Shown here piece by piece: positions 7,699 through 16,486 of a stretch of 64,000 nucleotides of DNA. The stretch lies in contig JAILWJ010000002.1 in the NCBI GenBank assembly GCA_025699025.1, positions 124,001 to 188,000 of the forward strand, read 5' to 3'. The position numbers and the translations under genes were made by a program. Within the stretch, counting starts at the first letter, position 1; the number at the start of each line of letters is the position of its first letter. The DNA is from Nitrosarchaeum sp. (GTDB taxonomy: Archaea; Thermoproteota; Nitrososphaeria; Nitrososphaerales; Nitrosopumilaceae). The notes beneath the pieces are model-generated. The model was not told where the DNA came from. It saw only the letters and a program-made list of their open reading frames with translations, and searched no databases.

Positions 7699-9636
7699 AT
7701 GCAACGTAAACAACAGCAAAAAGAAATATCTTCTAGCCAAAATATAATGGCCACAATACTGCAAAGTATCCCAAAAGAAGCTCATGTAACTAAAATAGAA
7801 TACGAAGGTCCACGAATTGCACTTTACACTAATGCGCCTCGTTATTTGATGGAAAACAATGAAACAATTTCAAATCTTGTTAATATAATTAAAAAAAGAA
7901 TTGTAGTCAGAACCGATGAATCAATCAGAAAAACAGAGGAAGACGCAAGAAAAATTCTTAATGACTGTATCCCAAAAGAAGCTAATTTTCAAGGTGCATT
8001 CTTTGATACTGCTACTGGTGAAGTATCTATTGAAGCAAAAAGACCTTGGTTACTTCAAAGAGATGCTAAGGAATTCAATCATGCCGAAATAACTGAAAAA
8101 ATAGGCTGGAAACTTCGCATAAGAAAAGCAACTACAATACCTTCACGTACAATCCAAACGATTAATGCAAATCTAAAACAATCTTCGGCTGAACGAAGTA
8201 AGCAATTCAGACAAATTGGTGACGAAATCTTTAGACCAAGACTAGCACAAAAATCAGAAGTATCTCTTCTTACTCTGGGTGGATTTGGGCAAGTTGGAAG
8301 ATCATGCATGCTTTTATCTACCCCTGAGAGCAAAATTCTTGTCGATTGCGGTATAAATCCAGGTGCAAAACATCCCATGGATGCATTTCCTAGGTTAGAT
8401 TGGGCAAACATTACTCTTGATGAATTGGATGCAATTGTAATAGGCCATGCTCATCTTGATCATACTGGATTTTTACCAGCATTATGTAAATTTGGGTACA
8501 AAGGACCAATCTATTGTACTGAACCAACACTTCCAATGATGAACTTGATTCAATTAGACGCAATCAAGGTAGCCGCTGCACAGGGAAGAACTCCGATGTA
8601 TTCTGAAAGAGATGTAAAGCAAATCATGAAGCAAGCAATTACCTTACCCTATGGAACCGTTACTGATATTTCTCCTGATATTAAACTAGTTTTAGCAAAC
8701 GCAGGACATATTTTAGGCTCAGCATTATGTCATTTCCACATTGGAAACGGAGATCATAACTTCGTTTATTCAGGTGATATTAAATTTGGAAAAAGCATAT
8801 TGTTTGAGGCCGCAAGTTGGAACTTTCCACGTGTGGAAACACTGTTGGTTGAAAGTACCTATGGAGCAAAAGAAGATATTCAGCCATCAAGACAAGAGGT
8901 AGAATCTGCCTTCATTAATGCTGTCAACAATACTCTTGCTGACGGAGGCAAAGTACTCATTCCTATTCCTGCAGTTGGTCGTGCCCAAGAAATCATGATG
9001 GTAATTGATCATTATATGAAATCTGGAGAAATGGTGGAAGCCCCTGTTTTTACTGAGGGAATGATATCAGAAGCATCTGCAATTCACGAAGCATATCCAG
9101 AATATCTAGCAAGAGAATTAAAACAAAAAATCCTTGAAACCGATGATAATCCATTTGATTCTGAATATTTCACCAATATCGAACATGCAGATGCAAGAGA
9201 AGAACCAATGAGAGAAGATTCACCATGTATCATTTTGGCAACTTCTGGAATGCTTGAAGGAGGTCCTGTTTTAGAATACTTCAAAAACATCGCTCCGGAT
9301 AAAAAGAACAAAGTTCTATTTGTCTCATATCAAGTAAATGGAACTTTAGGAAGAAGAGTCTTAGATGGTTCAAAACAAGTTTCGATGTTAGGTAAAGAAG
9401 GTAAAGTTGAAGTTGTTACAATTAATTGTAGTGTAGAAAAACTTGATGGCTTCAGTGGGCATAGTGATTATAATCAACTCATGTCTTTTGTACAAAGATT
9501 ACGACCAAAACTTCGTAGAGTTCTTGTGAATCATGGTGAAAGAAAGAAATCAGAGAATCTTGCAATGAATATTCGAAGAATGTATCGTATTCCTGCCCAT
9601 TACCCACAAATTCAAGAAGCTATCAAATTATTTTAG
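7699..9636 (+). CDS. aCPSF1/FttA, KH-beta-CASP transcription termination ribonuclease
   Basis: About 645 aa, with N-terminal KH-type RNA-binding domains (about 150 residues), then a metallo-beta-lactamase core with GHAHLDHTGFLP, a beta-CASP insertion, SGHSDYNQL and LVNHGE near the C-terminus. This is the archaeal CPSF73-like endonuclease that cleaves RNA at U-rich sites to end transcription. The reading frame stays open to an ATG at 7660, which would overlap psmB by 32 nt; the ATG at 7699, seven bases after the psmB stop, is preferred. Another possible start is at 7747. Its 3' end overlaps sepF by 9 nt. Confidence 0.92.
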   Translation: MQRKQQQKEISSSQNIMATILQSIPKEAHVTKIEYEGPRIALYTNAPRYLMENNETISNLVNIIKKRIVVRTDESIRKTEEDARKILNDCIPKEANFQGAFFDTATGEVSIEAKRPWLLQRDAKEFNHAEITEKIGWKLRIRKATTIPSRTIQTINANLKQSSAERSKQFRQIGDEIFRPRLAQKSEVSLLTLGGFGQVGRSCMLLSTPESKILVDCGINPGAKHPMDAFPRLDWANITLDELDAIVIGHAHLDHTGFLPALCKFGYKGPIYCTEPTLPMMNLIQLDAIKVAAAQGRTPMYSERDVKQIMKQAITLPYGTVTDISPDIKLVLANAGHILGSALCHFHIGNGDHNFVYSGDIKFGKSILFEAASWNFPRVETLLVESTYGAKEDIQPSRQEVESAFINAVNNTLADGGKVLIPIPAVGRAQEIMMVIDHYMKSGEMVEAPVFTEGMISEASAIHEAYPEYLARELKQKILETDDNPFDSEYFTNIEHADAREEPMREDSPCIILATSGMLEGGPVLEYFKNIAPDKKNKVLFVSYQVNGTLGRRVLDGSKQVSMLGKEGKVEVVTINCSVEKLDGFSGHSDYNQLMSFVQRLRPKLRRVLVNHGERKKSENLAMNIRRMYRIPAHYPQIQEAIKLF

Positions 9637-9906
9637 ATCGTACTCAGGCTTCCAAATTTTAATATTTGATGGAGCAACAATAATTCTCTCTTCACCCAAT
9701 CTTGCAATATCCGCACCTGCAGTTTTTGCAATAGAATATAGTTCTTCTACTACTTTGCGTAGCTGATCTACATCTTTTTGAGCTAAAGGCGTAACTCTAA
9801 GAATTAGAATCATCTCTTTTTTAATATCTTCTTTGATTGAATGCACATCACTAATGTCACGAATAGTTATTGCTTTCAAATATGTTGGACTTTCTTGTTT
9901 TTGCAT
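9628..9906 (-). CDS. sepF: SepF-like cell division protein
   Basis: A 92-aa protein matching the SepF (DUF552) family: YLKAITIRDISDVHSIKEDI, then ILILRVTPLAQKDVDQL and GADIARLGEERIIVAP near the C-terminus. SepF anchors FtsZ to the membrane in bacteria and in many archaea. The basic, slightly hydrophobic N-terminus (MQKQESPTYLK) is shorter than typical membrane-targeting helices. Thaumarchaea divide mainly with Cdv proteins but keep FtsZ-like proteins, so its role here is unclear. It overlaps the end of aCPSF1 tail to tail. Confidence 0.82.
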   Translation of the reverse strand: MQKQESPTYLKAITIRDISDVHSIKEDIKKEMILILRVTPLAQKDVDQLRKVVEELYSIAKTAGADIARLGEERIIVAPSNIKIWKPEYDLK

Positions 9907-9979
9907 CCTTGATGAAAATTCGATCTACTCCCTCAAAAACTCTTCCTTTGTTTTAACTAATTTTTTAAAGATTTCACGC

Positions 9980-10993
9980 CTAAATTCTAAATTTAATATA
10001 CGACTCTTCACTGACAGATTTAGATAGGATTTCTTGTTTGGAATTTTCCTTGCTTGTAATTACATAAACTTGTTTATCTTTTGGAGCATCTGAATAACGA
10101 AGAGTTACTGATGCTGCAAATTTAATGTGTTGAGATGCATTCTTTCCTCGCAATATTGAAACTGGACCTACATAATCACGTGCTTCCAATAAAATATCTC
10201 CTGGTAATGCAATTGCCTTTATCATTTCATTCTCATCCTTGTTTCTTCCAACAACAAATTTGGTTTGTTCATCTAATCTGAAATGTCTTCCAATTTTTAG
10301 TAAATCAATATCATTTATTGTTGGAGTTTCAACATGTTCAAACAAGTCTTTAGCTTTTATTCCAAAAGTTGGATCTGTCAAAAGACAACCTCCACCAGCA
10401 TTTGGCGGATTTTCTATTCCATATTTTTTTGCCATCTCTAATTGATTTTTTCTCGTTCTACCTTTTATCATTCCCATGTTTTCTCTTTTGATCAATCCCT
10501 CTTTTTCAGGATCAGTTTCTGGAAGTAATCCTGCAGAAAGTGGTCTTACAATCTTTCCCACAAGTCCTGATTCCTTTTCTATAGTTCTTAATGCAGGTGC
10601 ATGTTGGCTCATAGGTCTTTGTCCTAACACTTCACCAGAAATTATAAAATCAGCTCCAATCTCATTCATGTGTTTCTTCGCTGCCTCAAACATCATTGCT
10701 CTGCAATCTATACATGGATTAAATCCTGCACCAACACCGTGTTTTGGATGTTTTAACATTTCAATATACTCATCACCAAGATACACCGTTTTCAAATTAA
10801 CATTAAGATCATCAGCTCTTTCTCTTATTTCAAAACCACAACCTCTACCACAATCAAAATCACAAAATGGCGTTTTAATTGCAACAGCTGAAACATCAAA
10901 TCCTTGCTCCTGCATCATCCTAACTGCAAGTTGGCTGTCTAATCCTCCTGATAGCAATGCAACCACTTTTTTCTTTTGTGCTTTTTCAGTCAC
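9980..10993 (-). CDS. ThiI/MnmA-like PP-loop ATPase, probable thiolation enzyme
   Basis: A 337-aa protein with an N-terminal PP-loop, ALLSGGLDSQLAVRMM (residues 12-27). It then has a cysteine-rich region with FCDFDCGRGCGF and GAGFNPCIDCRAMM, followed by GGGCLLTDPTFG. The cysteines suggest an Fe-S cluster or sulfur relay. The C-terminal third resembles the NFACT-R-like (DUF814-type) RNA-binding module. Proteins of this build are often labelled ThiI or tRNA-thiouridylase relatives; the modified base is not known. The start is GTG. It stands alone, divergent from the M24 peptidase gene. Confidence 0.7.
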   Translation of the reverse strand: MTEKAQKKKVVALLSGGLDSQLAVRMMQEQGFDVSAVAIKTPFCDFDCGRGCGFEIRERADDLNVNLKTVYLGDEYIEMLKHPKHGVGAGFNPCIDCRAMMFEAAKKHMNEIGADFIISGEVLGQRPMSQHAPALRTIEKESGLVGKIVRPLSAGLLPETDPEKEGLIKRENMGMIKGRTRKNQLEMAKKYGIENPPNAGGGCLLTDPTFGIKAKDLFEHVETPTINDIDLLKIGRHFRLDEQTKFVVGRNKDENEMIKAIALPGDILLEARDYVGPVSILRGKNASQHIKFAASVTLRYSDAPKDKQVYVITSKENSKQEILSKSVSEESYIKFRI

Positions 10994-11064
10994 AGTTTAA
11001 AAACCCAAATTCGTATATACAAACTTTGCATCATACATAAATTAAGAAAAGTTTTGATTCCATC

Positions 11065-12129
11065 GTGAAACAACGTCGAAAAAACCTTCTCAGGTTTGCC
11101 CAGAAAATAGATTGTGATACATTAGTGGCATTCGAGCCTGAAAATCTGTATTATCTAACCGGATTTTGGGGGGAGGCAATAGGACTGTTAGAAAAAAATG
11201 GAAAAACAACCATCATAGCCCCTGAACTAGAGGTTGGAAGAGCCAAGGCTGAATCTCAAGATTGTAATGTAATTACTGCAGAACGAGGAATTGGTCTAGT
11301 AGCATCATTAGTTTCTAAAATTAAAAAAAACCAAGTATGCACTGACTGTCAAAATTACTCTGTAATGACCTCTCTAAAAAAATCAATTCCCAAAATCAAA
11401 TCATCGACTGAACCTTTCTATAATTCTCGAGTTATTAAAGATGAAAAAGAAATTTCAATTCTCAAGAAAGGTTCAAAAATTATTGACGAAATGTTTGAAA
11501 TTTGCATAAAAAAAATGAAAGTTGGGCAGAAAGAATCAGATCTTCAAGCAATTCTGATGTCTTATGCTATTAACCATCAAATGTTTGATACTGGTTACAA
11601 ATCCACACTTAATCCATTAATAATTGCTGGTGGACCAAATGGTGCATTACCACATGCACAGGTAACTGAAAGAAAATTCAAAAAAGGAGATCTTGTAGTA
11701 GTTGATCTTACTCTTAGATACAATGGATATGTTTCAGATGCAACAAGAACATTTGCAATGGGAAAAATTTCTCCCTTAGCAAACCAAGCATATGAAATTG
11801 TAAAAGAATCACAAAAACTTGGATTAAAAAAAGTTAAACCAAATGTGGCTTGTAGAGATATTGATCTTGCATGTCGAAAACATATTGAAGATAAAAATTT
11901 TGGAAAATACTTTATTCACTCAACTGGCCATGGCATAGGCCTTGAAGTTCATGAACTGCCAACAATCTCGTACAAAAATGAGGTAAAACTAGAAAAAAAT
12001 ATGGCAATAACAATAGAGCCTGGAATTTACATTGAAAATAAATTTGGAATCAGAATCGAAGATTCTTTGATCGTTAAAGACAAACCAATTGTAATGCACA
12101 AATTTACTAAAGAACTGATTACAATTTGA
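11065..12129 (+). CDS. M24 family Xaa-Pro aminopeptidase/dipeptidase
   Basis: A 354-aa pita-bread metallopeptidase. The N-terminal creatinase-like domain (FEPENLYYLTGFWGE) precedes the catalytic domain. All five metal ligands are visible: two aspartates in VVDLTLRYNGYVSDATRTF, the histidine in STGHGIGLEVHE, and glutamates in ITIEPGIY and GIRIEDSL. It removes N-terminal residues before proline or splits Xaa-Pro dipeptides in the cytoplasm. The start is GTG. It ends 2 nt from the convergent hypothetical gene. Confidence 0.9.
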   Translation: MKQRRKNLLRFAQKIDCDTLVAFEPENLYYLTGFWGEAIGLLEKNGKTTIIAPELEVGRAKAESQDCNVITAERGIGLVASLVSKIKKNQVCTDCQNYSVMTSLKKSIPKIKSSTEPFYNSRVIKDEKEISILKKGSKIIDEMFEICIKKMKVGQKESDLQAILMSYAINHQMFDTGYKSTLNPLIIAGGPNGALPHAQVTERKFKKGDLVVVDLTLRYNGYVSDATRTFAMGKISPLANQAYEIVKESQKLGLKKVKPNVACRDIDLACRKHIEDKNFGKYFIHSTGHGIGLEVHELPTISYKNEVKLEKNMAITIEPGIYIENKFGIRIEDSLIVKDKPIVMHKFTKELITI

Positions 12130-12131
12130 GC

Positions 12132-12614
12132 CTAATCATAGAAATCTACTAAATCAATAATGTGTTTTGATTCTGGATTATTTCCTTTAATGTTTCCCGA
12201 GTCCATATTGATATTCCAATCATAGCTAAATCCACCCTTATGTGATTTAAAATCCAAAATGACTTGATAATCCGATTGATTAGAATTTATCAAAATATCT
12301 ACTGATGTTTTTTTGTTATCATAAATTTTTTCATTGGGGTATTCTTCGCTTATTTTATTTGAAATTGCATCATATACACTCAACCCTTTTTCATTTGATC
12401 CCTTATAGGACATTAATGTCTGTAAAACTTGTCTTTCTTTTTCTGTCATATTTTCTGGAAACTTACTTTGTAAATCTCCCTTTGTTAATTCAGGAACAAC
12501 AAAAACAATTATCAATGCTATTACTCCAAGATAAATTGGGGCACGCTTTCTGATGAATTTTTTAAATTCTGATCCTTTCGGCCTTCCCTCTTTTTTCTTA
12601 GACTCTTTAGTCAT
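12132..12614 (-). CDS. Single-pass membrane protein of unknown function
   Basis: 160 aa. A very basic N-terminus (about 27 residues rich in Lys and Arg) is followed by one transmembrane helix, APIYLGVIALIIVFVVPEL, and an extracytoplasmic domain of about 110 residues with SDYQVILDFKSHKGGFSYDW. I recognise no family. It lies 7 nt after the methyltransferase gene at the end of the CoA operon, so it is probably co-transcribed. Confidence 0.6.
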   Translation of the reverse strand: MTKESKKKEGRPKGSEFKKFIRKRAPIYLGVIALIIVFVVPELTKGDLQSKFPENMTEKERQVLQTLMSYKGSNEKGLSVYDAISNKISEEYPNEKIYDNKKTSVDILINSNQSDYQVILDFKSHKGGFSYDWNINMDSGNIKGNNPESKHIIDLVDFYD

Positions 12615-12621
12615 ACATTAT

Positions 12622-13458
12622 TCAGTTTTTTGCAGTTAAAATTAAAACTTCCCAAGGAAATTCAATAATCCCATTTCTCTTAGTATATTGTAGCGTATTT
12701 CTTCTAACATTTTCTTTCAGTTCCCTCTTCTTTTCACTTTCTAACTGATCTAATTTTTCTTTTAATGGTTTTGCAACATATCTGAGATAGTTTTTCCAAT
12801 AATCTTCAAACCTTCCTGGACTGTATTTGAAAACATAACTCTTTACACAAATATTTGAAAATCCTACTTTTTCTATTTCATTTCTTAGTGTCGATTTTGT
12901 CCCAAATCTATCTAAATCTGGAGTACCTGGTAGAATGTAATCTGGAATAAACTCTGTAACTGCATCTAAAATACTGCTAAAAAAGGGAACTTTTTTCTTT
13001 GTGCCATGTACTGAAATTCCAATTTTTCCGTATTTTTTGAGGCTATTTCTCATGTTTTTTAGTGCTTTTTGAGCATCTGGAAAAAAGAATAGTGCGTATT
13101 GACAAGTAATTGCATCAAACTTTGCAGCAAAACTAAATCTTTCAGCATCCATAATTACAAAATCCAAATTAGTTTTAAATCCATTCCATTTTTTTGCAAT
13201 TTTTATTGCAGTTGTAGATGTATCAATTCCAACTATATTTCCATTACTCCCAACTTTTTCATTAATTTTTTTTGTTACTACTCCTGTACCACAGGCAATA
13301 TCCAACACATTATGACCTTTTTGCAAATCCATCAATTGAACTAATTTTGAAGTACTCTGAAACGGTCCATCGCTTATGCTAATCCATCTCTTGTGATAAC
13401 GTGGTGCTATTTCATTCCATATTGAGATATTGCCTTGTTTGTATCTTATTTTATTCAA
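12622..13458 (-). CDS. Class I SAM-dependent methyltransferase (UbiE-like)
   Basis: A 278-aa methyltransferase. NVLDIACGTGVVTKKI (about residues 49-64) is motif I, the SAM glycine loop; VGIDTSTTAIKIA is motif II with the acidic residue that holds the ribose; FDAITCQYALFFFPD is motif IV. This is the UbiE/COQ5-like Methyltransf_11 group, acting on quinones or other small molecules. The substrate is unknown. It sits downstream of coaBC and a 55-aa ORF in the same direction. Confidence 0.82.
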   Translation of the reverse strand: MNKIRYKQGNISIWNEIAPRYHKRWISISDGPFQSTSKLVQLMDLQKGHNVLDIACGTGVVTKKINEKVGSNGNIVGIDTSTTAIKIAKKWNGFKTNLDFVIMDAERFSFAAKFDAITCQYALFFFPDAQKALKNMRNSLKKYGKIGISVHGTKKKVPFFSSILDAVTEFIPDYILPGTPDLDRFGTKSTLRNEIEKVGFSNICVKSYVFKYSPGRFEDYWKNYLRYVAKPLKEKLDQLESEKKRELKENVRRNTLQYTKRNGIIEFPWEVLILTAKN

Positions 13459-13464
13459 TTACAC

Positions 13465-13632
13465 TCATGTCTCTTTTTTTAAGTTTGACTCTAGAGTTTC
13501 TCCTGTCTCATGATAAAATTTATGTTTTATTTCTTCCAATCTTTCAATATTTTTTATGTTACGTGATTTATTTAATTTTATTTTAATTTCTTTGTATTCT
13601 GCAACTAATTTCCTTAATTCTGCTCTTTTCAA
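13465..13632 (-). CDS. Small basic coiled-coil ORF after coaBC
   Basis: A 55-aa frame starting with TTG one base after the coaBC stop: LKRAELRKLVAEYKEIKIKL..., ending NLKKET. It is rich in Lys, Glu and Leu with heptad-like spacing and is predicted to be one long helix. It fills the gap between coaBC and the methyltransferase gene, which would otherwise be the only hole in this operon. No family is recognised. Composition is coding-like, but the small size and TTG start keep confidence moderate. Confidence 0.5.
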   Translation of the reverse strand: MKRAELRKLVAEYKEIKIKLNKSRNIKNIERLEEIKHKFYHETGETLESNLKKET

Positions 13633-13633
13633 T

Positions 13634-14896
13634 TTATTTATTCAATTGTTCTTCTAATTGTTTTCTGATAAATTTGGCAATTTTTTGTTTCTTCTTCCAT
13701 CCTGATGATATTTCTCTTTCTGAATTTACAATAATCACTTCATTATTTTCTGGATTTTTTGTATATCTGGAATTACCAATATCATTAGCTACTATCATGT
13801 CTGCATTAGATTCTTTCATCTTTTTTCTTGCTTCTCTTACCAAATCAACTCTTGATAAATTTACTTCTGCCTTAAAACCTACAAGGAATACATTTTTCTG
13901 GATTTTTTTAATATGATTGATAATCTTTGGTGCTCTCTTCAGGTTGATTTTAAGTGTGTTTTGAGAACTTTTAATTTTCTTTTTACTTGGTTTTTCAGGT
14001 GTGTAGTCAGATATTGCAGCCGCCATAATGACAACATCAAATTTCTTCCTCATCTGCTTCTTAACTTCATTGAACATATCTTTGCCTGTTGAAACTCTTA
14101 TGACCTTGGCACCTTTTGGTGGTTTTTCTATGCCTGGCCCGTAAATTAAAGTCACCTTGGAGCCAGCTGATATTAATTCTCCAGCTAGAAATATTCCTGT
14201 TTTACCTGAACTTTGATTAGTGATCATTCTAACAGGATCAATGTATTCTATTGTTGGGCCGGCAGTAATTAGTATACTCTTGTTTTTTAGTATGGATGAA
14301 AATCCAAATTTTCTTAATACATGTTCTAGAACGTCTTCTGGTTCAGGAGCTTTGGCCTTTCCCTCAATCATCTTTGGATCTAAAAACTCAATCTTGTTTT
14401 TTAGAAACTCTATGTTTTTCTTCACTGCATAGTTTTCATACATAGATTCGTGCATAGCAAGACACATCAATATTGGAATCTTTGAACCAAATCCTACTGT
14501 CAAAACTGTTGATATTGGAGTATCATCTATACCGTTTGCAAGTTTTCCTAAAGTGTTTGCGGTAGCTGGATAAACTATCAACAAATCTGACTGATTATAA
14601 TCTGCTAATTTTATGTGTTCTAGATTCCCTGTTAATTTTGTAATCACGTCGTTTCCTGTAGCCCACTTGAAATAATCTGGTTGAATTAATTTTGTTACTG
14701 CACTACTTGCTACACATGTAACATCTGCACCATGTCTCATTAGTAATCTTGCCAACTCAATTGCCTTGTATGCGGCAACACTACCTGCAACACAGAGAAC
14801 TATTTTTTTATCTGAAAGCTCAATGCCACGAGAATTAACAATATCTAATGATGGGTGCTCTTTTTTCTTTATTTTTCCTTTAACTGTCAATTTCAC
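13634..14896 (-). CDS. coaBC: Phosphopantothenoylcysteine decarboxylase / phosphopantothenate-cysteine ligase
   Basis: A 420-aa fusion enzyme of CoA synthesis. The N-terminal flavoprotein half (CoaC) has LCVAGSVAAYKAIELARLL and the LVYPATANTLGKLANGI substrate clamp. The C-terminal half (CoaB) has ILITAGPTIEYIDPVRMITNQSSGKTG and IMAAAISDYTP, with a C-terminal EVNL.../MIVANDIG motif. It adds cysteine to 4'-phosphopantothenate and then decarboxylates. The first 17 nt overlap the end of panB, so translation is probably coupled; a slightly later start before the IVLCVAG strand is possible. Confidence 0.94.
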   Translation of the reverse strand: MKLTVKGKIKKKEHPSLDIVNSRGIELSDKKIVLCVAGSVAAYKAIELARLLMRHGADVTCVASSAVTKLIQPDYFKWATGNDVITKLTGNLEHIKLADYNQSDLLIVYPATANTLGKLANGIDDTPISTVLTVGFGSKIPILMCLAMHESMYENYAVKKNIEFLKNKIEFLDPKMIEGKAKAPEPEDVLEHVLRKFGFSSILKNKSILITAGPTIEYIDPVRMITNQSSGKTGIFLAGELISAGSKVTLIYGPGIEKPPKGAKVIRVSTGKDMFNEVKKQMRKKFDVVIMAAAISDYTPEKPSKKKIKSSQNTLKINLKRAPKIINHIKKIQKNVFLVGFKAEVNLSRVDLVREARKKMKESNADMIVANDIGNSRYTKNPENNEVIIVNSEREISSGWKKKQKIAKFIRKQLEEQLNK

Positions 14897-15719
14897 TTCG
14901 TAGTTTTTCTAATTCTTCTTTATCCATTGAGAACCAATTTTCTTGAGATGGAAATGTTCTTGATTCCACATCTTTCTTATAATTTCCAATGGATTTTAAA
15001 ATATCCTCAGATAGATTCATGTATCTTTTTACAAATTTCGGTTTTATTTTGTCATACATGCCAAGTAAATCTTGAACAACTAAAACTTGACCACTACATC
15101 CAAGTCCTGAACCAATACCAATTGTCGGTATATTGACATTTTCCGAAATAATCTCTGCAACTTCATGACTGATCATTTCCAATACAATGCTAAAAACTCC
15201 TGCTTCCTCCAAATCTTTTGCGTCTTGAATTAGTTTTAAGGCAGTATCTTTTGTCTTTCCTTGTACTTTGTACCCTTGGGATAACATAGTAGTCTGTGGC
15301 TGCAGTCCAATATGTCCCATTACTGGAATTCCAACATCAACAATTGAACTAATTGTTTCCGCCATAACTGATCCGCCTTCAAGCTTTACTGCATCAGCTC
15401 CTGCTTTTATCAATCGCCCTGAATTTCTGATGGCATCATCAATACTTGCTTGATATGACATAAATGGCAAATCAGCAACCAACAAAGAGGTTTCTCTAGC
15501 TTTACTCACTGATTCAGTAAACATACACATATGTTCCATTGTAACAGGAATTGTACTTTCATATCCAAGCATAACCATTCCTGCGCTGTCTCCAACAAGT
15601 AATATGTCAATTCCAGCTCTATCACATAATGATGCCAATGTATAATCATAACTTGTAATTACTGAAATTTTTTTACCGTCTTTCTTCATATTAACAATAT
15701 CTTGAACTGATTTATGCAA
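14880..15719 (-). CDS. panB: 3-methyl-2-oxobutanoate hydroxymethyltransferase
   Basis: A 279-aa PanB barrel. ISVITSYDYTLASLCDRAGID opens the barrel, ILLVGDSAGMVMLGYESTIP holds a metal-binding aspartate, KLEGG and VMGHIGLQPQT line the active site, and GIGSGLGCSGQVLV is near the C-terminus. It adds a hydroxymethyl group from methylene-tetrahydropterin (or another C1 carrier) to 2-oxoisovalerate, giving ketopantoate. Its start overlaps the end of the phosphopantothenate synthetase gene by 8 nt. Confidence 0.94.
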   Translation of the reverse strand: MHKSVQDIVNMKKDGKKISVITSYDYTLASLCDRAGIDILLVGDSAGMVMLGYESTIPVTMEHMCMFTESVSKARETSLLVADLPFMSYQASIDDAIRNSGRLIKAGADAVKLEGGSVMAETISSIVDVGIPVMGHIGLQPQTTMLSQGYKVQGKTKDTALKLIQDAKDLEEAGVFSIVLEMISHEVAEIISENVNIPTIGIGSGLGCSGQVLVVQDLLGMYDKIKPKFVKRYMNLSEDILKSIGNYKKDVESRTFPSQENWFSMDKEELEKLRSEIDS

Positions 15720-16476
15720 AACGTGCTCTCCTCAATAGATTATTTCTAATTTCAATAATACTTTTTGCAATATTTTTTTTGTTATCAAATTCCCCTACAA
15801 TTTTTTTGAGTTCTTTTTGATTTCTTTTTAACAATTTTTTAGAAGTATCAATTAACAAATCCATAGATCTTATCACGTTATCCACAATTGTTATGTTTGC
15901 AGTTTGAGATGTTCGTGAAAGTGGATTAAGATCAAACGTAATTACTATTTTTCCAGCTTTTCTTAATGCTAAAGTTCTATCTCCATCTTCTAACGGTACT
16001 AGTACTACATCTGCAGCAAAAATCCCATTTTTATCAACAATTCTTCTAGCTGAGTCTATGCCTGATAGTGTGATCTTTGATTTCTTGTTAACTCCTAGAA
16101 TCTCTTTTGCTCCACTCTTCTTTAGAATGTTGATTACATTCTGTTTTCTTTTTTCATTTGCATAAAACAGATTTACTTCTATCTTTGCATTTGTTGTTTT
16201 AGCAAGTTTTACTATTTCTTTTGGACATAAAGCAGCCACATTCCCATTAACAGAAATCACTGGAAATTCTGCCAAAAGTATTTGTGCTGCTGCAACCCTT
16301 ATTGCGGTCTTTGCCATTTTGTTTGTTTTCTCACCTAATAGATAATCAAATGCTTCTCCTCTTCCTTGAGCAAGAAGTCCTTCTTTAGCAACCACACCAT
16401 TGTCAAAACCCTTAACCAGCTTTTCTCTAATTAAAAGAGATTTTACCCTTGGATGCGATTTTGGAATTAAAGTCAT
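15712..16476 (-). CDS. 4-phosphopantoate--beta-alanine ligase (phosphopantothenate synthetase)
   Basis: A 254-aa archaeal-specific enzyme (DUF137 family). Signature segments are IPKSHPRVKSLLIREKLVKGF at the start, AAQILLAEFPVISVNGNVAAL, ANEKRKQNVINIL and PLEDGDRTLALRKAGKIVITFDLNPLSRTS. Archaea use it with pantoate kinase in place of bacterial PanC and CoaA: pantoate is phosphorylated first, then joined to beta-alanine. Its position between pantoate kinase and panB supports the assignment. Confidence 0.93.
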   Translation of the reverse strand: MTLIPKSHPRVKSLLIREKLVKGFDNGVVAKEGLLAQGRGEAFDYLLGEKTNKMAKTAIRVAAAQILLAEFPVISVNGNVAALCPKEIVKLAKTTNAKIEVNLFYANEKRKQNVINILKKSGAKEILGVNKKSKITLSGIDSARRIVDKNGIFAADVVLVPLEDGDRTLALRKAGKIVITFDLNPLSRTSQTANITIVDNVIRSMDLLIDTSKKLLKRNQKELKKIVGEFDNKKNIAKSIIEIRNNLLRRARFA

Positions 16477-16486
16477 CTATATTCAA

